Source: Madurella fahalii
Lineage: Eukaryota; Ascomycota; Sordariomycetes; Sordariales
Assembly: GCA_029876055.1 (NCBI GenBank)
Contig: CM056875.1
Span: 2,542,001 to 2,606,000 of the forward strand
Direction: 5' to 3'
Length of the DNA stretch: 64,000 nucleotides
The notes under the pieces were generated by a model. It made no database searches. It was not told the origin of the DNA and saw nothing but the letters and a program-made list of their open reading frames with translations. This document shows positions 1-12,336 of the stretch, piece by piece; the first letter of the stretch is position 1; each line of letters opens with the position of its first letter. The position numbers and the translations under genes were made by a program.

Positions 1-788
1 CCCGAGCCCAAGGTCCAGCGCGACATGCTCGGCTCGTTCATCGCGCGGGGCATGGGCCAGAGCGAGGCCGAGTCCGAGATCCTCATGCAGATCCTCGCCG
101 GCTCCGACACCACGGCCACGGCCATCCGCGCCACCCTGCTGCACATCATCTCCAACCCCCGCGTCGTCGAGGCCATGCGGCGCGAGATCGACCAGGCGAA
201 GCCCTCATGGCCCGTCATCCGCGACGACGAGGCCCGCGCCATGCCGTACCTCCAGGCCGTCATTAAGGAGGGCCTCCGCGTCCACCCCCCCGTGGTCGGC
301 CTCATGTCTAAGGAAGTCCCGCAGGGAGGCGACACCTTCAAGGGCGTGTACCTGCCCGAGGGCACCAAGATCGGCTACTGTGCCTGGGGCATCTACCGCC
401 GGAAGGACATTTGGGGCGAGGACGCCAACGAGTTCAGGCCGGAGCGCTGGCTCGAGGCTTCCCAGGAGCGGCTACGCCTTATGGAGGGCACGCTTGAGCT
501 GGTCTTTGGACACGGGCGGTGGCAGTGTCTGGGCAAGAATGTTGCGCTGCTGGAGCTGAACAAGGTGTTTGTTGAGGTGAGCCGACCTTCCTGGAAAGCT
601 TAGGATACTGGTATACCCCCAATCCTGCATTTTGCTAACCAAAAAATGCATAGTTGGTCCGTCGTTTCGATCTTGTGGTGGTCAATCCCAGCCGGCCGTG
701 GCATTCCATCAACGCCGGTATTTTCCTCCAGTCCGAGTACTGGGTTCGAGGCTACAAGCGAGCGAATGCTGGGGAACTGAAGGCGTAA
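1..788 (+). CDS. Cytochrome P450, C-terminal part (pisatin-demethylase-like), 5' truncated by window
   Basis: Haem-thiolate monooxygenase, 3' end only. Exons are 1-576 and 654-788; the 77-nt intron starts GTGAGC, has a GCTAAC branch site and ends ATAG, and splices in phase 0. Reading from base 1 (frame 1) the protein shows the I-helix AGSDTT motif, the K-helix ExxR (EGLR), the PERW motif (FRPERW) and the haem-binding loop FGHGRWQCLGK with its cysteine ligand. After the intron it ends ...YKRANAGELKA. The GRWQCLGK loop with the following LLELNK helix resembles the pisatin demethylase/CYP57-like group of fungal P450s. The substrate cannot be told from sequence. The N-terminal membrane anchor and roughly the first half of the enzyme lie outside the window. 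Downstream is a gene desert, so no cluster partners are visible on this side. Confidence 0.93.
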
Positions 789-2160
789 TGGGCGACGAGG
801 TGGACAATGATACTCTCGGGACTCGGTTCGCATCCATCACGGTATGTTTGGTGGGCTACCGATATTTATTTCAGACATGAACGACACTGTTCGACAGTCC
901 AGGGACGACGCATTATCACAGTACGAAACTTTCATATCGCATTAACGCAGCATTCTCACTCATTCGATTTCGCGCTGTGCTCATACTTCAATCATTCAGC
1001 CTGCCGTGGTTCTATGAGTAGCGACAGGCAAAAGCATATAAGGTAGTCAGGTAACTGTGAAGGCTTCCAGCTTAATCCGCTTCCGAACAGCCACTGTCCG
1101 GGATGGCCCTAGGACTACGGAACTCCTCCGAGTATTTTACGACGGCGCAGCAATAATTAAGTAGGTCCCGCCGAGGTTCAGGGAGGTTGCCTAGTACTTA
1201 AGTCCGGCCCCCGTCTTGGTTTGCGTGACGCATGACGCACGGGCGAGGCAGGAACCTGCTCACCACATCCATGTTGCGAGACTCCACGATAGTGTCGACA
1301 TCGTACCTCAGGCCGAGTGGGCCGAGAAGCAGTCGGAGTGTGGGACGAAGCAATAGATTGGTTTCACTATCGGCCTATGTGGCATCTGGGGCCGTCTTCG
1401 CGGATCAATGCTTTAGCTTCTCTCGCGTATACGTCTACCCGGATCCGTTAGTATTTGTTCCGTGACTAGAGCCGGAAATAGTAGGTATTACTTGAGTAGC
1501 GATTTCAAATTCGGGTCCAGGACCCAATGGTTTGAATTTATCTCGGCGGTCGCTCTCTAGAAGCTAAATGACTCTGGACCTAAGCGCAGAAATTTTTGCG
1601 CTCACGTTGTCGGTCGGCTTGGAATCCTCCAAGCAGGGCCAGTACCTGGTTCCTTAGGCATTGTCCTTGGTACAAATAACGCACACTGAGTAAGTTAGGC
1701 TGGTAAGAGGCTGATGCCTCATCACCGTCTCAACAGAGAACGCGATGGCCTGAACCAAACCGCAGCACAATGGAAGGATCCTTAGCAACTCCCGCCGCTG
1801 TCCAAGTCGGGATGCCGACAGAGCCCGAGTCCTCCTTCAGTTATGTCATGACACAATGATCACATGCTCGTTGCGAGACAGGATATGTCGCCGTTCATGC
1901 CTATCTAGGTAAATAATAAGATTAATTCGTTACCAGCCGTCCGCCACATGAAGGACTTCCGCTACTTTCCCCGTCTTCCACGAGCTTCTGAAGGTGCCGG
2001 TTCGAAACGCGCGGTACCCAACAAGAATACACCCTCTTCGCCGAACGCGCTGATTTCTAGGATGAGATTATAGTGCAGTGGATGTGGGCTTTTACTCCGA
2101 AAAGCGAGGAGGCTACGTCGGGAGACTGTTCAGTAGCAACTGCTAGTACAACGGGGTAGA

Positions 2161-2529
2161 TATAGCTCTTCAGTCTCAAATTCCACCGCCACCCCGGCTG
2201 ATCGAGTGATCTTCTGCTCAGTGTCCAACTACTTCCGTCACTCAGATTCTGGCGAATCAGATGTCCCGATCCTGTTCTTCGCCGAGATCGGTTCGGTGGT
2301 GAATCCCAACGACCTACTTACATACGACGCTACAGTGGCAAATTGGTTTTGGATGATCACGAAAGTTTACGATCTGCTCAAGAACAAGTTCGAGTTGGCC
2401 GATCAGAAAGGGGCATATTACTATTACAAGGGAAAGATGGCCGGGCTGCATTTTTTGAACCTGAGACTAGCTCGCCTAGCACTATCACTACATTGTTACT
2501 ACGCTATAAAAATGCTCTGCAGTCGGTAA
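2161..2529 (+). pseudogene. Possible relic with acyl-CoA-dehydrogenase C-terminal-like sequence
   Basis: One frame reads ...TVANWFWMITKVYDLL... followed by ...GAYYYYKGKMAGLHFL. The pattern of an aromatic-rich helix, then a Tyr-Lys-Gly-Lys segment, then a helix with Phe recalls the C-terminal helical domain of acyl-CoA dehydrogenases (a Y-x-G-K-[LIMV]-A motif). There is no ATG start (first usable codon GTG at 2206), the frame is stopped upstream near 2134, and the match seems to shift frame after about 2455. If real, it is a decayed fragment. I am not sure it is more than chance, and the call rests on pattern memory alone. Confidence 0.15.
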
Positions 2530-4747
2530 GGGATAAGGCGGGGGGCGGGGGAGTGATTAAGGCTACGGAATCACTGAGAAAATAAACACTGTTAGGAACT
2601 TGAGAGCGCATATCATCGTCAAGTAGTCGTTCCAGTCCTCATACAATCAGCTGTCCTAACATAATTATTCTCTTCTATGTGCACATCGACACTCCATACG
2701 AATCAGTAACATATTGGGGATTCATAGGCCTACAAGGTCCGTAAGAGACCGCAGCAGACAGAAACGTTGAAGGCATGGAACGGCAATGAAAAGTGTCTTT
2801 GATTTAGAAACTGCTTGTGAGCTTTATGATGTTACCTATTAAACTACTTCAACATGTCTAGCTGGTGAATACGCTCTCGGTCCCAGTATGGTGACTGCTT
2901 GACAATCATTGAAGAAACCCACACAGCACCCGTGGTTTTCTTTCACCATCCATTGACTGTTAGACCGACTATCCATTAGATTGTATATCTATTACCTGCT
3001 TATGCGAGCCAGCTTACCGGGCAATAGAAGGCCTCCCAGAAACCAGGCCCTGCCATGTGCTATGTGTCCAACGTGTGTGGCCAAAAATACTGTCGTCCAA
3101 AAAAGGGCAACCCGCTCACTGTATATGAAGTGCTATTCCGGGTAGCATGCCCGATGCCTCATTCCACCCCCTCTCAAGCTGGCCCGGATCTGTTGCAGGT
3201 GCTTTAGTAGTATTCAGTCGCAACACCCCTCTCCTTTCCCAGATCGTCACCCCCAAGCTTTTTAGGGGGCACCGAACGCACACTCCCCTGAAAACAACCC
3301 TCATCGCACGGGTTTACCCAGTTCTGCAGCCAATGTCTCGTTCCAAGCGTTAAATACAGGTCAGCACAGTGATTATAACGAGCAGGACGGGTGTTAGAAA
3401 GGAAAAGGAGTGCGCTAGCCGACGCCAGAGTCGGCCACAGACATCCAGATCCGCCGGTGGCTTCAAACACCAATCCAAGAGCTCACACCCCGCCATCGAG
3501 AGAGGGACGCCTACTCGATTGGCCGGTCACTGGACGAACCAGTCCCCTTTCCGCTCCGGTTAAGTGTTGTCTGTACCTGCTGGTGGGGAAGGACCAAGTC
3601 ATAGGACAATCAGCACTGCAGCAGCGCATGTCTTGCTGGCAGAGAGGCACATTCCCACTCTACCCCGCGATATGTAAGTCCGAGTCGGCAAAAGCAACGT
3701 GGACGTCTGGAGCTCGCTGGCCCCTTTAACCCAGTGTATGTAAGCCGTCTTGGTCAACCCGTCGTATCCGTTGAGACCCTCGCAACATCAAGCCCGGCCC
3801 GGTAGCACGGGAGACGTGGCACGCCTCAGGATACGGAATTGGAATTCGGACTGTGTGCAATCGCGGCAGACGCGGCAGCGGAGGATGAATCCGGCCTATC
3901 TCATCGCGGTCCGAGCATAAGGCAGGCAGTCAAAAGGCAAGGGGTGAAGCTTGCTCGGTGGTTGTTTACTTAGGCCCGGAAGTGGAGGCTGGCCTGCCGA
4001 ATCGTCCGGGCCACCGACGGCGGTAGACTTGGCCATTCGTCTCCGGACTTGATGTGATAGGTCTCAGAGGCTGGACGAGGCAACTGGACATAGGGCGTTA
4101 ATTTAGCCGTCACAGAATCCACTGAGGTGAAGTGACAGCCCATAGATCGGGTCCCGATCTATGAATGGCAACAACTGGCCCGGGAGCGAGCCGGCCTGCC
4201 GGCCGACGTTTAGCACGACACTCACTCAATAGCTTACTGAACCCGGGCTCCAATCACAATCATGCCGGCTGTTGCAAAGGCAGCACACGACATCCAAGCA
4301 TCTCACAGTCCGGTCGAGCCAGTCGGAACCATCCGGCTCCGCCTCGCAGCATTGCACTGGATATTGGCTTACAGCGCACTTTGTCCGAGACGCCGCTCTG
4401 CGCAGTATTCCACATTATTCACGCAGGATCGCGCGACAATTTGGCGCTGTCTCTTCTCCCCCCGCCGGCGGAAGGAAAGCTGTCCACGCGGCAGCGACCC
4501 AAGCCTCTCCAGAGGCGCCTTGTACGCCGTTACGCAGAAACGGCGGGCGGCAGCTAGGCCGAGGTTGTGAGATTAAAGGTCCTATGTTACTGCTCGCCTT
4601 ACCAGGCAGGCCCCTGAAAACTGCCAGTGCCGGTGCCAGTGCCCTTGCTCCAAACCCAAGTCCGAGGGGATTCGAGGAATGCATGTCCACGTAGACAATA
4701 AAAAAGAAGCGCCAAGACAGCCTTGGCTAGAACGATGTGATGAAGAA

Positions 4748-4801
4748 GAGAATTGGACGGGCAGGGATGACAATGAGAATTGGACGGGCAGGGATGACAA
4801 T
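4748..4801. repeat. Perfect 2 x 27-bp tandem duplication
   Basis: The 27-bp unit beginning GAGAATTGGACGGGCAGG occurs twice without mismatch (4748-4774 and 4775-4801). It lies in non-genic sequence, although 27 is a multiple of three so neighbouring frames stay open through it. The lack of divergence suggests a recent slippage or duplication event. Confidence 0.95.
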
Positions 4802-6014
4802 GGTAAAATGCTGTTTCATGCTCAATGGACAGGCATTCGAAGGCTTCTTGACTGGTTCCTGCACTGTTGTCTCGGGCCTTTTGGCTCACGCCCCGAAACT
4901 GCATCTTTTCTGCCAACTTGGCAGCTTCCCGATTCGGGGTGTCTGTTCCTGGCGATGCCGAAGGCATCCACGGCGAGACACCACGCAACATTGGCTCGGC
5001 CTGAGGCCGTTCATTGGTGAGGCCCGAGATGGCGCGGCAACACCTAAATAGAGGCACGGGGTTGGCGAGACGAGGGCCCACTTTCTGCGTGCCGCCGAGT
5101 CCGGGAGCGGGCGGCGGATGGAGTCGGGTGACTTCCGAAAGACTACACTCGGCTAGCTCCTACGACGAATCCTGTCTGTCCGGACACGGCCGGGTACCTG
5201 ATACGGACGAATCGATGAGCGAGGCGCGTGCAGAGTATTCGCACCCGTTTTCGCCCGACCGGCAGCTCTGCATACCGCGATAGGCCAACCGTCTCGTCTC
5301 GTCCGGCACCCATCTCGTCTCGTTGTATGCGTAAAGCAAAGCAGAAGTCCGGAGCGAGACGGACGGAACGGCTGCCGAGAGGAGCAAGCGGGGTGCAGCT
5401 GCTACACCAGCCACGCCAGCCCGAGACTGGTGACTGGCCTGCCCAAAAGGAACCTGCCGGGACGGGTGACCAACGAGGTGCGGATGCGTTCGCTGTGAGG
5501 AACCGCTCGTGGGGTTCTTCGGGCTTCTCTGCAGCGCGCCTAGTCGCAGCCCGCAGTAGCGAGGCCGAGGGAAATCCACTGTGGTGGTTGGCAGGGCGGT
5601 AGAGCGGCTGACACGTTGGCCGGCATGAACTGGAGCTGGCCTTGCCCGGCCAATGCAATGTCGTGAGCAAAGTCTCCGAGTGGAGTAATTCTGAAGCGCA
5701 AACATCTCATCATCTCATCATCTCATCAGCAAGGCAAAAAGAGGCGTTGGATGCTGCCCAGCCGGTGGAGTCTTTGGGTCTCATCGGCCGCCACGGTTTT
5801 CGATCATGGGTGAATCTTGGATCCATGTCGATCAGGAACACGGAAACAACGAACCGCCTGCGGCGTATGCGGCCCAGTGCCAGGCACAGATTCCAAGGTA
5901 GGAATACGCGATGGAGCCTGAATTGCTAGGGTTCGAGGGCGGCGTTGGGAGAGACAGCATGTCATTTTGCGAAGACTTACCGTGAGCGAGTGTTAGGCGT
6001 GACGAAACATGAGT

Positions 6015-6034
6015 AAAAAAAAAAAAATTTTTTT
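6015..6034. repeat. A13-T7 tract
   Basis: A run of 13 A followed directly by 7 T gives a partly self-complementary tract in the gene desert. Similar T(n)A(n) junctions occur at 7449-7465 and 20682-20703. Confidence 0.9.
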
Positions 6035-6878
6035 ATTCTTCTTTCTCTACTCTCTTCTCGGTCGAACGGCCGGTGTGGCCGTCACTGGGCAAACCAGAAG
6101 TAATCCGGATCTGGGCCAACTCTAGTCCCAAACACACAAGACAGCCCGTCCGGCAGGCTTGTGGAATGTGCTGGAAGTAGCGGGTGCAAACAAGAACTAT
6201 TGCTAATTGGTGCAATCTCGGCCAGATTGTGTTAATTGACGATAGTGGGACGGTGGATTCCAGCTACGCGCCACCTGTCGCAGGACCGGGCTGAAGCTGA
6301 TCTGAGGCCGGAGATCACGCAGAATGCAAATAAATTGTCCGAGTGAGTAACGGCACGGGAAGGACCCCCTTTGCTCAGAAGGCCCAATCAACGACCGGCC
6401 TCGGCTTACGTAACGAGCCATCGTCTAGGCATCTCCTAAGCCTTCTCTCCACTTCTATTCACGACAGCCAGAGGTGACGTCCTCATTGGCCCGGGGATAG
6501 ATGAATTAAACCAGATCCAAGGTGTCTGAAACGGGTTCGGAAAATGACCAAAATGACAAAACACCTTCCCAGCTGGCGGGCAATAGCAAGTGAGCCATTA
6601 TAGCCGCCATCCTGTTGCCGAGCATGAACCGCCCAATCGCCGGGAACGGGACGATATTGCTTTTCTGCCCCAACAACCAGACTGGGTGAAGCCGCGGGCG
6701 GGTGCGGATCATGGAGAATTCCGGACAATGAAAAAGAGATAGGAGTCCCCTCACATCGAAAGGTGATGATGCCATCTGTGGGGCTTTTCGAACGGCAACC
6801 GGTGCGGGATCGCCATCAGCCCTGGGCGAGACGCTACCCTACCTCTGCCGGTTTGTGGGTCTTCCCTTGCACCATCTA

Positions 6879-7005
6879 CACCTCCTCCAGGATATTAAAA
6901 GTTAGCGTGTCAAGGGGCCTACTGTTTTGATATACTATACTATTCCTAGTAAACACTAACAGAGGATCCCTTGCCACGCTAACTTTTAATATCCTTGAAG
7001 AGGTG
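6879..7005. mobile_element. Hairpin (MITE-like) element with ~40-bp terminal inverted repeats and TA flanks
   Basis: The left arm starting CACCTCCTCCAGGATATTAA (6879 to about 6918) is the inverted complement of the right arm ending ...CCTTGAAGAGGTG (about 6966-7005), with about three mismatches in the outer 37 bp. The arms enclose a short AT-rich loop. The element is 127 bp and is flanked on both sides by TA (6877-6878 and 7006-7007), as expected for a Tc1/mariner/pogo-type target-site duplication. It has no coding capacity, so it would need a transposase supplied in trans. The inverted repeat is read directly; the superfamily is inferred from the TA dinucleotide alone. Confidence 0.7.
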
Positions 7006-10000
7006 TAACTTACTGGACTCCGGAAAACTGGCGTTCTGGTGACGGAAGTGAGCAAAATTTCCAAGGATAGATGAGTCAAACGAAGCTCCTTTCGCGTCCT
7101 TGCTCTCATGAAAGCATTGGGCAGCCCGTAAAAAGCTTTGGTACCTTGATGACTTGGTTGGTTCACTTCGGGGGTGCATGCACTCCTCCAATTTCGGTGT
7201 TTTGTGAAAACCCTCTTTGGGCTCATTTTCTCCGGAGTGATTGAACCTTGACCGACGGCAATGATCTTTGACGAGTTCATAAGGCATGTGCATGCGGAAC
7301 AGTTCGTGATTTGCACATAGTAAAAAGAGCAATGCTTACTTGGACCCGCCATGCCCAAGTAGCTTTCGACCACTGTGGGGATCTCCTTGACCCGCTGAGC
7401 GGACGTCCACTCACGAGACAAGGCTAAAACACGACTTGTCCACAAGACTTTTTTTTAAAAAAAAATAAATAAATAAATAAAATAAATAAATAAAATAAAT
7501 AAATAAAACACTTCGCTTTTGATGTCATTATCCACTCAACAGTCACAACCACCAGCAAAGAGTTAGTCGCAGTATACCCACTCTGTCTCACCAGCCAGTC
7601 ATCCGATCTCGGACAGTCTCCTTGAGAAGATGTTGGTTGGTATGGGAAGCACGAAATGGCCCATAACTTAGCAAAGCAGCGATAACAGGGTCCTACAGCG
7701 GTGCAGGAACCCCACCACCCTCATTGCTCCACGCCTGCCCAGACAATAATTGAAACCACATGATATGACACAAGGAAGAGGATGTGCATTGGGTGGGGGT
7801 CTAGGCTGTTAGTTAATATCGACGACTACGGTATGCAGTGCCAGAGCAGAAAAAGCTGCTCATGTTGTGGGCCCCCGCCCCCCCACTATCAAGGTACTCT
7901 CGGATGCTTACACAACACATAGTAGGCAGTGGAATAATCCCTCGGGATTATCCCAAGAGACGGCTCGCCTGATAATAATACCAATACTATGGCTCTGCTA
8001 ATGCGTCTTGATTTAATTTCTCGTTACATACAGCCCGGTGAGAAAACCTGGATATGGCGTGTTTCAGTGTGAGGGGCGGGCTGAGATGTCATCCATAATA
8101 ATCCAAAGTATATTACGCCGGCCCTATGTTGTACAGCGTCACCGTGTCCGCCTTCATGTCTCTCCAGTTGTGGCCTGACCGAGGTGCTTTGTCACAGGAG
8201 AGCAACAGTACCTCCGGAATAGCTTGGATTTGACAATCCATCGAGTTTAACTGTGTCCGCAAGACGCGGGGCGGTGGGGAGATGGAAATTGAGGAAAGCA
8301 CAGGCCAAGATGCGATGGGAAAAATGCAAAGTGGCGTGTTTCTCTCTCGACACAAGGCTGGCGGACAAACAAAAAAAAAAAATCATTCTTTTTTTGGTAA
8401 TCGTTTCTCCTCTTCCTTTTCCCTCTCGGCTGAAGCTGTGTGGCATGGAGCCACATCACCAGTCGGACCACAGCATCCATGGGTATGGATCGAAGTGTTT
8501 CGGTGTCGGCTTTTTCCGCGTCTAGGCAGAGAGCAACAACAAGGGAGCGGGCTGAGGCGACCGGCACCGGAGCCGGGACCCGCAACCCGCCCGCGGATGC
8601 AAGCCTAGGCGGGAACAAACCGCTCATGAACCCCAGTAAGAACGGAACCGCGTTTGCGGGATGCGAGGCCAAGCGGGCGGACGGCAGCCTAGAAGATCGG
8701 TGGAATGCTCGCCTGATGGCACCATCAGCAAGAGGATAACAGGTCATATTTGCGTTTTCTCCCCATTCAACTGACGACGCAATAGCGTGAGGGGAGATTT
8801 TGAGAGGCGTAGGCTTCTTTGTCCATTGCCGTCGACGTTACCTTATGGCTGGGTGAGTTTACGTGGGATGGAGGGGAAGGACGACGAGTTTCCTTCCGTC
8901 TTTCGCCTCCCGCTGTTCGACACTGTAGTATAACAACGTAAGCTGCTCATGCGACTCGCCGGCAGCGCCGAAGATGAAGATGGGACCCTGTGTTTGGCTC
9001 TCGCTGGTTGACGATGGCGAAACTTTCTCCTTTCCCCGGCAGCTCGGGCCCATTTCCCTTTGCTACTCGCCCGGACCGGAAGCTCCTTTGACTTTTGCTA
9101 GAGCATTGGGAACAACAAGCCAAAGAAATGGATCCCTAGAACAAAAGGCGGGGTTTGTGGGGAGGCGAGTTGATCGTCGTTTCGTTTCTTTAAGCCACAT
9201 CGGGTGCCAGTATCAGAGCGTCTCTGGCTCGATGGTCTCGACTTTGCCGCCACCAGAAGGGGAGCTAGTTTGCCCTAATGCGCTTTCTGGCTCCTGTCGA
9301 GTTACCCTCCAAACTGCGTTGGATCCGAGCGTTGGGGCTTACATAGCAGGAGAAGCAGCAAGGGAGCCGTCGGCGGCGCGGTCGCACAGCTCCACTTTAC
9401 TGTTCTGGCACGAAGACGTGTAATTGTGCTCAACATGAGGCTCCGAGTCAATTACGCCAATCCTGATGAACTTGCAATCAACGTAAGAGAAAAAGAAAAA
9501 AATTGCAAAGTTGCCACTGTGGCTGTTTGTTAGCGTCTCGTTGGGCTGTGTGTGTGACAAAGCAAATTCGACCTTTAACTCGTCTCTTCTCAATGGGGAA
9601 GCGGCCCAACTCTGCCAGACAGAAGCACATCTTCGCCGCTCGGTTGGCGGTGCAGCAGCCCCGAGAACAGATAGGTGTAACGTGGCGCAGCCCTCTCGCC
9701 TGAGTGGATTTTGACTCCAAACCTGGAACATCAGGGTTTCCACTTTCTCGGACGATCTCAGTGGGAGGAATCATCTGTGCCTGAAGCTTTGCCCTTCGCT
9801 TGGCGGGGTCCGACCAGTGCTCAACGCCGCTCAGGGAGCGACGTAGCTCCGTCCGGAGAAAAGAAAAAAAGAGGACATGTAAGGGCACACAACAAACAAA
9901 AATGACATGCGTACCGTACGATGTAATGTGTAGCGTAGTAGGCAGAGCGGGGTCGTTTAATTCAGCAGACGCGAGACAACTGGCTGTTTCTGCATCATGT

Positions 10001-10982
10001 TCCTGGACTGCATCCCGGTTGAGAGCTTGGCTGAAGGCCGTCAAACCTACGCGCAAGCGTTCCTTGCAGCCAAATAATGCTCGACAAGGTGGTCCCAATC
10101 GATGTCTCCCGCAGTCAAATGGAACTCCGCCCCGTTGCCTCTCTGGCAATCCCACAATGGCTGGGCGGCATGTGGAGGGGGAGACAGCTTGCTGGCTAGC
10201 GACTTCGCGAGACACCTGCTGGCCGGCTGAATGGGAGTGTAATTAGGTAAGGCATTGCGACCCCCAAAATGCAAGCAGGTAATGGCACGGTGCGGACGAG
10301 GCTGCTGCAGTTGGTGGGCTGGAAACGCTCCAATTTGATGATTGCCAATCTCTTAAGAGTTGTCCCTCCGTTGTGCGGGGTTGGCCTTTGAGCAGAGCCG
10401 GTCCTCGAGTGCCCAGCCGGTTCCCCAGTTCCAGTTCAACTCCCATAATACAAAAATTTCCTATCAGACATGATCATCAAGTTCCAATCCAGCTAAAAAG
10501 ACCTATGGCACGCGCTTGTGCCATGGTCTAACGCCATCCCAGTGTGATCCTTGTGCCACCAAACAATCTGAGCTTGCCTTGCCCAACACCCATGTCCAGG
10601 GCGTCCGCCCAAACCGTCCAGATGCGAAGTGGCCCAAGGAAATAAAAGCTTGCCCCCAAAAAACAAGTGTATCGCTGCGTAATACAGGTATCTCTGACCC
10701 CGTACCGAAACTGTGATCCCAGCCAATACGCCTCCCCTAGTTCCCAAACATGTAAACAGAAAGCAAAAGTGTAGGGACCCAACCGCCCAAGACCCAAAGA
10801 CCAGTAGACTTTTTTTATGATGCTGTGCTCCGGTGTATGCAAGGTTTATTTTGTTACAACAAAACCGCAGAAGACAAAGGAAATATCGAAGGCTGAGTCG
10901 TGTGATGTTCTAGGAACGGACGTGAAATCGGTTGAAGTGGGGTATAGTCGCAGAGTGAGGAAAGGATGGCTCGAGTGCTCGT
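7006..10982. other. Gene desert, part 2
   Basis: About 4 kb between the hairpin element and the 3' end of ECL1 with no supportable gene. Open frames such as those across 8247-8747 and 9478-10215 lack recognisable motifs and overlap frames on the other strand. It contains a T8-A9 tract followed by an (AAAT/AAAAT)n microsatellite (7449-7508). The portion just left of 10983 would hold the ECL1 3' UTR. Confidence 0.6.
7449..7508. repeat. T8-A9 tract and (AAAT/AAAAT)n microsatellite
   Basis: Eight T and nine A are followed by irregular AAAT and AAAAT units up to about 7508. A simple-sequence repeat in non-coding DNA. Confidence 0.95.
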
Positions 10983-11411
10983 CTAATACGATCGTCTGCG
11001 CTGGAGCCTGACGGACTCGAATGAGCGGGCGTATGCTCGAAGCTCCCTGGCTGCCTTCTCGGACAGCTGCGCGGCGTCGAGCCCGGCAGACGAGTTGCTC
11101 CGCATGGAGCAGAGGCTGGAGTGCGACGTCGACGGCGAGAGGGCCGGGCGGGTCGAGTCTCTCCGCGTGCTCGGCGAGGCAAGACCGAAGTCGTATGCCG
11201 GAGACAGGTAGAACTTGGTGCTGGTCGTCGTCGGCTTGGAGAAGGCCCAGTCGTACGGGGCCTCGCTCAATGTTGGGGAGCTTGCCGTTGAGCTCGGCGA
11301 TGAGGATGTCTTCTCATAGTCGGCTAGACGGCAGGATTCGGAGCAGTAGGTTGCGCCGTCGGTTTGCTTGTCGCAAGACAGGCAGAACTCGTGCGTCCAC
11401 TCGAGAGACAT
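10983..11411 (-). CDS. ecl1: ECL1-family small zinc-binding protein (chronological lifespan regulator)
   Basis: Intronless, 142 codons plus stop. The start is the ATG at 11411-11409; the open frame extends upstream only through non-conserved codons. The N terminus carries the family signature: C10-x2-C13, DKQTDG, then C23-x3-C27 followed by RLADYEK, a compact zinc-binding site shared by the fungal Ecl1/2/3 group. The rest is Ser/Thr/Pro-rich and probably disordered, with a short Ala/Glu/Arg helix near the C terminus and a basic end (RLQRRRSY). Fission-yeast Ecl1 proteins extend chronological lifespan and respond to nutrient (sulfur, zinc, TOR) signals; whether this protein does the same is inference. 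It is the only recognisable gene between 0.8 and 24.3 kb, with very long flanks on both sides, which would fit a heavily regulated small gene. Confidence 0.88.
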   Translation of the reverse strand: MSLEWTHEFCLSCDKQTDGATYCSESCRLADYEKTSSSPSSTASSPTLSEAPYDWAFSKPTTTSTKFYLSPAYDFGLASPSTRRDSTRPALSPSTSHSSLCSMRSNSSAGLDAAQLSEKAARELRAYARSFESVRLQRRRSY

Positions 11412-12336
11412 GGTGACTTGTGTTGGACGGGAAAGACGGGACTGAGGCAAGAGGACTCTCGAACTCGCTGGCAGGATGGTCTCTTCTTAGGAGCTGAAAC
11501 GAAGCAAACTGCGGTGCAGATGTGTGGGAGAGCTCGTGATGGGTGGTGGTTGTGATGTTGCCAGTGGTCGTTGTTGGAGAGAGGGTCCGAAGCTGTGAGC
11601 TGCTTCCCAAGGGAATGGTCGACTATAAGACGGTTTGTTGACTCATAGCATTGGAATGCCAATCCAAGGCAGAGTGATGTGGAGACGAGAAGGAGAGTAT
11701 GGGAAATCAAAGACGAAGCTATCCTGTTGCCAATGTGGGAATGAAGTCGAGAGGAACTGGGGAGGCCTGTATTATGTATCCCGGACGGCCTGCCCTGGCT
11801 TGTTGCGGGTCTTGTGGTGTGTGTGGGAAAGAGCGCCCAGAGTGAGGCAGAGGCCCATGACCACAAAGGACCCACGAAAGACTCAGACATTGGCGCCGTA
11901 ACGGTACGCATCTTGTAGGGATTGTGGAAGTATCTTAACGCGGTAATCCGCCGCAAGGGGTACGTAGCAAGCTTGTACACTGTTCACTCACTTCTCAAGG
12001 CAAGGGCCTGGTGGGGCGGGTCTTGCAGATGGCCAGAGGCTGCAATCTGCGCTATGCTCCCTTCGTCATAGGCTCTGGGACAGGGGTCGATGCTTGCTGG
12101 TGTGCGAGAAAATTTCTTCTGACGAGGTGTGAGCATAGCATGGCCTTGTCGTGGCACCACCCTTGAGCAGAAAAGTGGAGCCGTCCTGCTTGACGCCATC
12201 CTGGCTGCCCGCAATGGGGGGTGCGACCAGTCATTGGGCCAGTTTGAAGCTGTTCGAGTGGGTGAGGAAGTGTGCTGGGTGCACACGCAATTGCCATCCA
12301 CCATTGGGACCTCCTGGCGCTCGCCACGGATTTTGA

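Larger units (their letters stand above)
789..6878. other. Gene desert, part 1
   Basis: No protein-coding gene could be supported over about 6 kb. Open frames are short, often need non-ATG starts, overlap on both strands and resemble no family. The base composition looks moderate, not strongly AT-rich, so this does not look like heavily RIP-mutated repeat DNA. Small items inside are a 3x8-bp CATCTCAT repeat (5703-5727), a perfect 27-bp duplication (4748-4801), an A13T7 tract (6015-6034), and a faint acyl-CoA-dehydrogenase-like reading frame (about 2206-2460) listed separately. Confidence 0.6.

Noticed and set aside
5143..5705. Two overlapping minus-strand frames of 175 and 181 codons
   Set aside because: Both frames and the plus strand are open because of high GC and few TA dinucleotides; no recognisable sequence.
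9478..10215. 245-codon minus-strand frame
   Set aside because: Non-homologous, with scattered Cys and no motif, and plus-strand frames cover the same bases.
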